Positions 58,000 through 64,000 of a DNA stretch of 64,000 bases are shown piece by piece. Location: NCBI GenBank assembly GCA_022605425.2, contig JAKIMF020000001.1:1738501-1802500 (forward strand), in the 5' to 3' direction. A model generated the notes under the pieces. It ran no database searches, had not been told where the DNA came from, and saw only the letters and a list, made by a program, of their open reading frames with translations. Source of the stretch: Hamiltosporidium tvaerminnensis. Taxonomy: Eukaryota > Microsporidia > Dubosqiidae. Both the position numbers and the translations under genes were made by a program. The first letter of the stretch is position 1. Each line of letters opens with the position of its first letter.

Positions 58000-58562
58000 G
58001 TTCACCGTTTTTGCTAATATATCTGTAGAAAACTACAAACAAGCATTATAAAATATTTTCAGCATTTTTTAAATTGGCTCTTCTTTATACAATCATGAAG
58101 CAACTGTAATGTATTGCGGTTTTGATTTCAAAAAAATACACATAATAGGTTTCCCATAAATTTCTTCAAATCCCTGCCAAGCATAGAATTTTCAATATTG
58201 TTATTCGTCATTTGACTATCCACCGATTTAATCAAAACTATAAATTGGTAAATAGATTAATTTGAATAAAAGACCATGAACATTAACCTTATAGACTGAA
58301 TACCGCGAAAGGATAGCAAACTACTTTTTACAAATAATAAAAATAGGTAAACTAAAGCCTTTAAGACGTATAAAAGAACAAAATAAGATACAAAAAATAA
58401 TCTTAAGTAATAGATAGATTGTTTATTATACCTTCTTATGTTTCTTCAGAACAGCTTATATTTCTGTCATAGGTAAAATGCATGGTAAGAATATGTTAAA
58501 GGAGCGATCGCAAAATCCTTAAGATACTACTTGCAAATAAATAGATACAAAATTGATGTTTT
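58000..58562. other. Spacer without recognised genes
   Basis: AT-rich sequence between the LINE and the mini-element; nothing supported. Confidence 0.4.
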
Positions 58563-58574
58563 AACGCAAAATAT
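58563..58574. repeat. Left target-site duplication of the mini-LINE
   Basis: AACGCAAAATAT, identical to 58813-58824, flanks the mini-element. This is the footprint of target-primed reverse transcription. Confidence 0.8.
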
Positions 58575-58812
58575 TCATTCATTCATCCTTGGCACTACAG
58601 CTCTGTGCGAGCCTTGGCCTCCCTTAGTAATACCGCCCACCGGTCTTTTCCCAGTGGGTTTGATTACTTATTGGGTTTCGTAACAGGTAGTTTTAAAGGG
58701 TGGGTTGTTAGCCCTACGCCCAACCCCAACATGGAGGATAAGTCCCTTTCAGTCGCCTCTAACGACAAGCAGAGAATAATCCAAGCCAATTCTGCTTTTG
58801 ACATGGTGAAGA
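58575..58812 (-). mobile_element. Composite mini-LINE (family B ends), copy 2, with perfect 12-bp target-site duplication
   Basis: Read on the minus strand: from CACCATGTCAAAAGCAGAAT through GTCGTTAGAGGCGACTGAAA it follows the leader of the LINE at 54905-55025. From GACCGGTGGGCGGTATTACT through GCTGTAGTGCCAAGGAT it follows the LINE's last ~60 bp (57927-57985). It ends in a GAAT simple repeat. The whole coding body is missing. This is a non-autonomous LINE derivative or SINE-like element, presumably moved by the family B machinery. An open frame at 58605-58826 on the plus strand is incidental. Confidence 0.85.
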
Positions 58813-58824
58813 AACGCAAAATAT
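58813..58824. repeat. Right target-site duplication of the mini-LINE
   Basis: AACGCAAAATAT, a perfect match to 58563-58574. Confidence 0.8.
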
Positions 58825-58829
58825 AGTGA

Positions 58830-59320
58830 CTAAAGAAGAAAATATAAGTAGAATAAATAAAGAAAGAAAACTTTTGAATAAAAGGATAAAACAATCTATC
58901 AGATAAAAGTATATGCCTTAGAATTATGTTTAATACTAGTTTTTTTTATAATTCATCTTTTTTATGTGAAATTGGTATTTTTTCTATCTTATCCAAAAAA
59001 AGAAATATGTATATATGACCAGCTTAATATTACTTAGCTTTCATTTTTTAATCTCAAAAATACATTTGTAAAAATTATTTTTACATTTTTGAAGAGCTTA
59101 ATATTTGTGCTTAAAGATATAACTATATGGAAGCATTTCTTTTAAAGAAGCTAAAAGTTAAAGTTGAAAAAAAAACAAAAAAAATTATAAAATAGGAACA
59201 ATTTTTTGAACTTTTTATTTATTCTATGAATTACTCATTAATGAAACAATAATCAACGTGTCTCTTTAAAGAACATAATTTGCTAACAGGGACAGTTTTT
59301 GCGGGGTTGTCCAGCCCCAA
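58830..59320. other. Spacer without recognised genes
   Basis: AT-rich; at its right end GGGGTTGTCCAGCCCC (59302-59317) can form a short hairpin just past the end of the next minus-strand gene. Confidence 0.35.
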
Positions 59321-59323
59321 CAC

Positions 59324-59680
59324 TTATATTTTAAGCTCAGATTCTTCATTATGTTCTAAAATAATTTTTAAGCAAGTATATTTTTCTGGATATTTAAACA
59401 TTTCAATATATACATCGATGTTTAAAACCCAATACCACTCAAATGCATTCATTGGTATTTTCTTTGTATCTATAAAGAAGTATTGTAATATTGAAACCAA
59501 AGCATTTATGATCAAAAATACTTCTACAATATATAAGGTAATATGGAAAGAACTATGGAAGTAATCTATCACTTGATTACAAGATGATCTCATTGTTATA
59601 AAGTGAAGATGTGAGTCATAATATATTTCTAAGATGACTTGAACGAGTATGAAGCAGAGGATGACAGATAATGTTTTCAT
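59324..59680 (-). CDS. Candidate small secreted or membrane protein
   Basis: A 118-residue frame from the ATG at 59680. Residues 1-20 (MKTLSVILCFILVQVILEIY) look like a signal peptide. About 48-72 (FHITLYIVEVFLIINALVSI) is a transmembrane-type segment. The C-terminal half is soluble-looking and aromatic (FEWYWVLNIDVYIEMFKYPE) with an acidic end. This composition is unlike the chance frames nearby. No CCC motif and no recognised family; it may be a lineage-specific secreted protein. Confidence 0.5.
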   Translation of the reverse strand: MKTLSVILCFILVQVILEIYYDSHLHFITMRSSCNQVIDYFHSSFHITLYIVEVFLIINALVSILQYFFIDTKKIPMNAFEWYWVLNIDVYIEMFKYPEKYTCLKIILEHNEESELKI

Positions 59681-59689
59681 AAACAAACA

Positions 59690-60880
59690 ATGTTATTCAT
59701 TCTTTTATAATAAAAATTGTAAACAAGTTTCATGTTTCCTTATCAAATAAACAAATAAAAAAATCAGATTTTAGAAAAATTAAACAAAGAATATTTCGAT
59801 TAGTTTATTAAGATAATATCTGAATTAATAGTAAATTGGTGTACAAAAAAAAGTAAAAAATATATTCTGATACGGTAAGTTAAACACAGAATATTATTTA
59901 AAATGGTAAAAATATTAAAAATAAGAATTAAAATTTAAATAAAATATGTTTATAAAACAGGTTTGAAAACTTCATAAAAATATTTATTTCGTCTTTTGGA
60001 TTGGAACAAATTGAATTATATTTTTATTAAGGATATCTATTAAAAATTAAAACAAGTAGTAAAAAATTCCACTCAATATTTTTTTATTGCATAGAGTTAT
60101 CTATAGAAAATTGGTTCAAATTGCAATATTTTGGCTATTCATAATCTTGTTTCATTCTTTCATTATATATAACTCATTCGGTAAATTTTAATGGCATTGT
60201 TTCAATTTCGATCAGCTTCTTTACATGTTTAAGTCTAATGATTTTTGCTTTTAATTTTTTAACCTCTTTTCTTAGAGGCGTGTATGTGCAATCGTATTTG
60301 TAAAGAATAATGAACTGATTTGCTGACCGCTTGTTTCTGTGATCATATGAGAAGGTATTTTATAACATAATAAAATTAGAATAATAGATTAAAATTTTTT
60401 GCAATACTTTTTATTAATTTATTTGAACGCTTTTAGATAAACCCTATTTTTCGTTCTTTCTTCTGGCGTGTATGCGGATAGATCGGAAGAATGACCCACT
60501 CTTGAAATGACCTACAAAGTTTTTCATATGCGAATTCCGGCTTATATGGATCTATTCTACGCAATTGCAGCGTTCGAGATCATTATTTGCCTACTATCTT
60601 TGCAAAGATGGTCGCAGATAAGGTTTTAAAAGGTTTAATTCTAATGAATTATACGTTGAAAAATGTAAATGCGGCTACTTTACATCTTATCTTTTTATTT
60701 CTCATATCATACTGTAACTTTCATGTTATTCTTGATAAGTTTTTTTTTACCGAAAGTCTTGTATCGGTATAAAGAACAGATAAATTAAAGTATCGGGGAA
60801 GAATGATAGGCGCTTCGCTTTTTTATTGTAAAACATGTGAATAATACCCAAAAAATATGTGAATATAGAGTTATGTTGAA
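59690..60880. other. Spacer without recognised genes
   Basis: Less AT-rich patches at 60440-60620 suggest older mobile-element sequence linked to the Helitron remnant that follows, but I could not identify a domain. Confidence 0.3.
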
Positions 60881-61440
60881 TCTAAACAAAGTCTTCTTTA
60901 TTTATAATTTTATCGATGAACTTATATGTTGTAATTTCGCCCGGTCTTCTATTTTGCATTTTTAAATTTAATTCATTTAAATCCATGTTGTTAGTGGTTA
61001 ATATAGCACGTGTACTGATCCACTGATGATTTTAAACTTTATCGTGATATCTCGAAGAATGTTTTGATTCATTGATCTTGAGTTGATGTCATCTTACAAA
61101 AGTTTTCTGGAAATGTAATTTATTGTATAAATCCGTAAAATATTACTTCGAATTCTCTATATCTATTATTTTTTTTCCGAAAAGTGCAGCAAATGTATCA
61201 TTTTGTTTTCTAACACGTAAGTTAGTTTTTTTAATTAATTTCTTTGCATTTCTCTTTAATATTGATGATTTTAGACATGTGTTTGGTTCATCGTTCGGTG
61301 TGAGACAAGGAATAACTGATAGAGTTTGATGAAAATCACTAGACGGTAAAATTAACGCTCTTAAGAAGGTCTGTAAATTCCCTCTCGGATTTTTTAGTGT
61401 AAGATAAAGTGCTTCCAGTTCCTTTTTGTGTGTCTCTTTG
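60880..61440 (-). mobile_element. Helitron/PIF1-type helicase remnant, copy 2
   Basis: The minus-strand frame has LRALILPSSDFHQTLSVIPC, matching the Helitron helicase block (GDFRQTLPVIP). CLKSSILKRNAKKLIKKTNLR then matches the CLK.S.LW....L.L..NMR block. After some stops comes STRAILTTNNMDLNELN, then RRPGEITTYKFID, matching AILT.TN.DVDELN....PGE..TY.S.D. The order is right for a PIF1-like helicase C-terminal half. No Rep domain seen. Inactive. Confidence 0.7.
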
Positions 61441-61449
61441 TAGTATTCT

Positions 61450-62270
61450 ACTATCTAATTATAGGTTATTGAATTCCCTTATAAATATAAAATTATATTT
61501 TATTAAAACCTCAATGGTAGAAGAAAGGAAAACCTGAAGTGGAATAATAATTCAAATAAATCTTCGTTAATCAAAAAAAATCTTTATTTACACGGGTTAA
61601 CAAACCCTTTTATTCAAATGATAGAGCCTGCCTCTATCAAAGATACCTTTTATCCGGGTGACTCGAGAGATATTGTGACATCCTCATACATTAGTTTTTT
61701 AATCAGTTCGTATTTAGTGACTTTGCCTATTCCATAATTTTTAGTGATATTACATATTGTTCTCTCATTGGTTTGCAAATACAATTGTAACGTTAAAAAT
61801 TAATGTTTCGATGACCATCATCTAAAAATGTTGCCTGATTTTGGAAAAAATTCGATAAAAGAGCAAGAATGAATATAAAAAACAAACAGGACACCTTTAA
61901 ACTTATTATATTTAATAAAACACATTTAAGATATGACACGCTCTAATAACACGTTTTAACTTACTATACCATCTTTAACAACCTGCTAACCTAAATATTC
62001 ATTTAATACCATACTTTAACTGTAGTACTCTCTGAATTTTAACTCCTTAAATTCACCACACTGTTTTAACATCGTTTAATAAAAATCTCATAATAAAATC
62101 TTTTAGTTATAGGGTTTTTTGATCAATATAAATATCCTTGCAATCCATATAATAATTTTTCGATCAATATCATAGTTGTTGAAGTCAATATCATAATCCT
62201 TGCAATCAATATAATAATTATTTTTAAAAAATAAAAATTGAAAAAATAAAATACAAATAGTACTTGAGAT
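61450..62270. other. Spacer with hairpin and imperfect tandem repeat
   Basis: TGATAGAG / CTCTATCA at 61619-61626 and 61632-61639 form a perfect 8-bp stem around a 5-base loop. At 62121-62219 an ATCAATAT-containing unit is repeated imperfectly. Neither is assigned to a gene. Confidence 0.4.
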
Positions 62271-62274
62271 TTAT

Positions 62275-63443
62275 TATTTAAGAATCACTTGCCCTATTTC
62301 AGCCTTTTGCAAATACTCTAAAATTTTGTGGTAAAAAGAACTACAATGTTCTCCCGTGATCTCATTAAATTTTTCACAAATTAATATTCACAACTGAGGC
62401 CCAGTACGAGCGCCACCTCGAATTACTTTATTTTTTCAGATTGAGATTAAATTCTCAATTGGATTAAGAAATGGAGAGTAAGGTGGAAGAAATTTTATTC
62501 GATCCGCAGCAATTTCCTCATCATCATCCAATCCACGATAGTGATGAATTCTCGCATTGTCTATTACAAATATAGGAGTCGAAATTCTTTGCTCTTGACA
62601 AATTTCATTAATCTCATTAATAGATAATTTGAAGTCCTCACCATTTACAGCCCTTTCATGAATATTATGGTATATCATAGCATATTTGTTCATTGCTGCG
62701 ACTCTGAAATATTTTTACTTCAGGCTGCAGCCACAAAAAATTGTGTAGATTCATCTCTCATATTAGGGCCTCTACTGGGGCGTATTACTACCACAACCCC
62801 AACTTCGTCTAAAAAGACAAAGTTTTTGTCATCGTTATTAACCTCCAATTCTCGAAAACTAGTTGCGTAATTTGTTCTGAGCTCGTTTTCAGTGGATACT
62901 TTCTACGCTCAGGCACTAATGTTATACGCTTTAGAGTGTAATGATACTCTCTTGGTGCGCGATCAATGTACTAGTTTAAACATCAACATTGAATGTACAT
63001 TTGATCCATTCTGCCTCCTCATACAGGGTTTTTGTACACTCCTAATCAACATAGGTTTGTAAGCTCTCTTTTATTTCCAAAGTTAACTTTGAACGCCTAT
63101 CACCACCATCTCTTTTCTCGACAAATACCAGGCCGGTTTTTAAATATCGTTTAACGATACTATTAACCGTCTGGTAATTTATTTGATACATCGAGGCAAT
63201 TGCAGACATAGAATGGCCTTCCAATGTCTTTTCAATTATGCATTCCCGATCATTATTAGAAACTTTTTGTTTCCTCAGAGCTGGAATGGTGGTTGTTGAG
63301 GGATTTTCATCATGTGATCCCGATGTTTCTACAAGACACTTCGAAACATTGTCATTTTCGCACTCTATACATTCCGGTGTTTCACCGACATGAAAATCAT
63401 ATTTGTTCTCGTTGGTATTTTTACCTGAAAAAGAATTTGACAT
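62275..63443 (-). pseudogene. DDE transposase (IS630/Tc1-mariner type), broken
   Basis: Reading from the ATG at 63443: Ser/Thr-rich N-terminus, then a helix-turn-helix region (NNDRECIIEKTLEGHSMSAI...YQINYQTVNSIVKRYLKTG) to a stop at 63042. Further on, in other frames, are the first catalytic aspartate in FVFLDEVGVVVV (near 62820), the second in IFVIDNARIHHY (62560-62590) and the glutamate in LPPYSPFLNPIEN (62445-62490). After a stop at 62436 the C-terminal part continues to about 62275. All three acidic residues survive but the frame is interrupted several times. No terminal inverted repeats were found by eye. Confidence 0.85.
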
Positions 63444-63446
63444 GGG
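63444..63446 (-). promoter_or_regulatory. CCC motif touching the transposase ATG
   Basis: The minus strand reads AACTCCCATGTC: CCC directly against the ATG at 63443, in the same layout as the host acyl-CoA synthetase genes. Confidence 0.4.
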
Positions 63447-63523
63447 AGTTAATTTTATAATGACTAAATTATTTTTTACATTTTTATTTTTTAAAAATAA
63501 TTATTCTATGGATTGGAAATTAA

Positions 63524-64000
63524 ATGGGTAGAAAGAAAAATGTTAGCAGCGAAATATCAAAAAATTCCAAAATAAAGGCTGCAAACGACGCTGATGAGAT
63601 GAAGAAGAGTGATAGTGAGGTACAAAAATGTAAGCTACACCCACCGGCGATTTCCCTACCTTCCTCCTCCTACACAACAATAACACCTCCACCACCAAGC
63701 CAAACATGCAGTAAAATGCAAAATAGTGGGCTTGACACCTTACCTTCGCCTAATGCACCAGTTCCCTCTTCGGTTGAAGTCTCTGCGTGCGAGCCATCGT
63801 ACGACATGACAAGCCCTTGTACTCTAGCTATTACGGAAGGTAACAGGCTAATGGCATTGCGGACGATATTCGATTCCGTAACAGCCGACCCGAAGGAATG
63901 GCCTCGAATTGTTTTTTTTGCAGTACAGACAAGGTTTGAAAGAATGCCAAGAAATGGCTGGACAGAGCTTCACAGGTACTATAATGAGAAATTCGGCTGC
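63524..64000 (+). CDS. Family A retrotransposon N-terminal region, open, runs off window edge
   Basis: From the ATG at 63524 the frame is open for 159 codons to the last base. MGRKKNVSSEISKNSKIKAA is followed by a Pro/Ser-rich stretch (SSSYTTITPPPPSQ), then LRTIFDSVTADPKEW and FAVQTRFERMPRNGW...YYNEKFGC. It matches the N-terminus of the 23-27 kb copy but without that copy's stop after EAER and its frameshift. Higher G+C than the flanks. If it continues intact beyond the window, this is the best candidate for an active member. It starts 80 bp from the transposase start, head to head. Confidence 0.75.
   Translation, partial: MGRKKNVSSEISKNSKIKAANDADEMKKSDSEVQKCKLHPPAISLPSSSYTTITPPPPSQTCSKMQNSGLDTLPSPNAPVPSSVEVSACEPSYDMTSPCTLAITEGNRLMALRTIFDSVTADPKEWPRIVFFAVQTRFERMPRNGWTELHRYYNEKFGC

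Noticed and set aside
58605-58826. 73-codon frame with ASLSNTAHRSFPSGF
   Set aside because: It is the antisense of the non-coding mini-LINE.
1-64000. tRNA and rRNA genes
   Set aside because: I looked for T-loop-like GGTTCRAATCC sequences and conserved small-subunit rRNA stretches and found none convincing; a covariance-model search would be needed to exclude tRNAs.

Overview
The window looks like a transposon-rich microsporidian genome (an intracellular fungal-related parasite). It is very AT-rich throughout. The real genes are intronless, and several have a CCC/GGG-type motif a few bases before the ATG, as is typical of microsporidian promoters. The gene set fits: a mitosomal cysteine desulfurase (NFS1) with a targeting-type N-terminus, a small kinesin, ribulose-phosphate 3-epimerase, long-chain acyl-CoA synthetases and a leucine-rich-repeat protein. 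I cannot name the species. No rRNA, tRNA or CRISPR array was recognised.

Layout of genes. 1-1829 (-): 5' part of a DDB1/CPSF160/SF3B3-like beta-propeller protein, cut by the window edge. 5353-7695 (+): LRR protein. 10452-13454 (-): an ARS2/SERRATE-like zinc-finger protein and NFS1. 27289-27930 (-): ribulose-phosphate 3-epimerase. 29171-31033, 38484-40436 and 51728-53614 (all +): three acyl-CoA synthetase paralogues. 41736-43097 (-): kinesin. 43824-45177 (-): an unrecognised gene that appears broken by a frameshift and by a repeat insertion. 49167-49661 (-): small membrane protein. 59324-59680 (-): candidate small secreted or membrane protein.

Most of the remaining sequence is decayed mobile DNA. 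Family A is a non-LTR retrotransposon with a restriction-like endonuclease (RLE, R2/R4-type). It has a nearly full-length copy at about 23.0-26.9 kb (-), truncated copies at 2.5-3.4 kb (+), 9.3-10.4 kb (-) and 46.1-47.2 kb (+), and the open 5' end of another copy at 63.5-64.0 kb (+). Family B is an AP-endonuclease (RTE-like) LINE at 54.9-58.0 kb (+). Related or other LINE tails lie at 15.9-16.3, 19.3, 28.0-28.4 and 32.1-34.2 kb. A 238-bp mini-element made of the two ends of family B occurs at 5.0 and 58.6 kb, the latter with a perfect 12-bp target-site duplication. A separate dispersed repeat of roughly 400 bp has five copies (15.3, 21.7, 35.0, 45.2 and 54.6 kb). There are also Helitron helicase remnants (36.3-37.0 and 60.9-61.4 kb) and a broken DDE transposase of the IS630/Tc1-mariner type (62.3-63.4 kb).

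How the genes relate. The three acyl-CoA synthetases imply investment in activating fatty acids, probably scavenged from the host. NFS1 supplies sulfur for Fe-S cluster assembly in the mitosome. The ARS2-like and DDB1/CPSF/SF3B3-like proteins would act in nuclear RNA or DNA processing. The genes form no operon. They sit as islands of one to three genes between mobile-element remnants.
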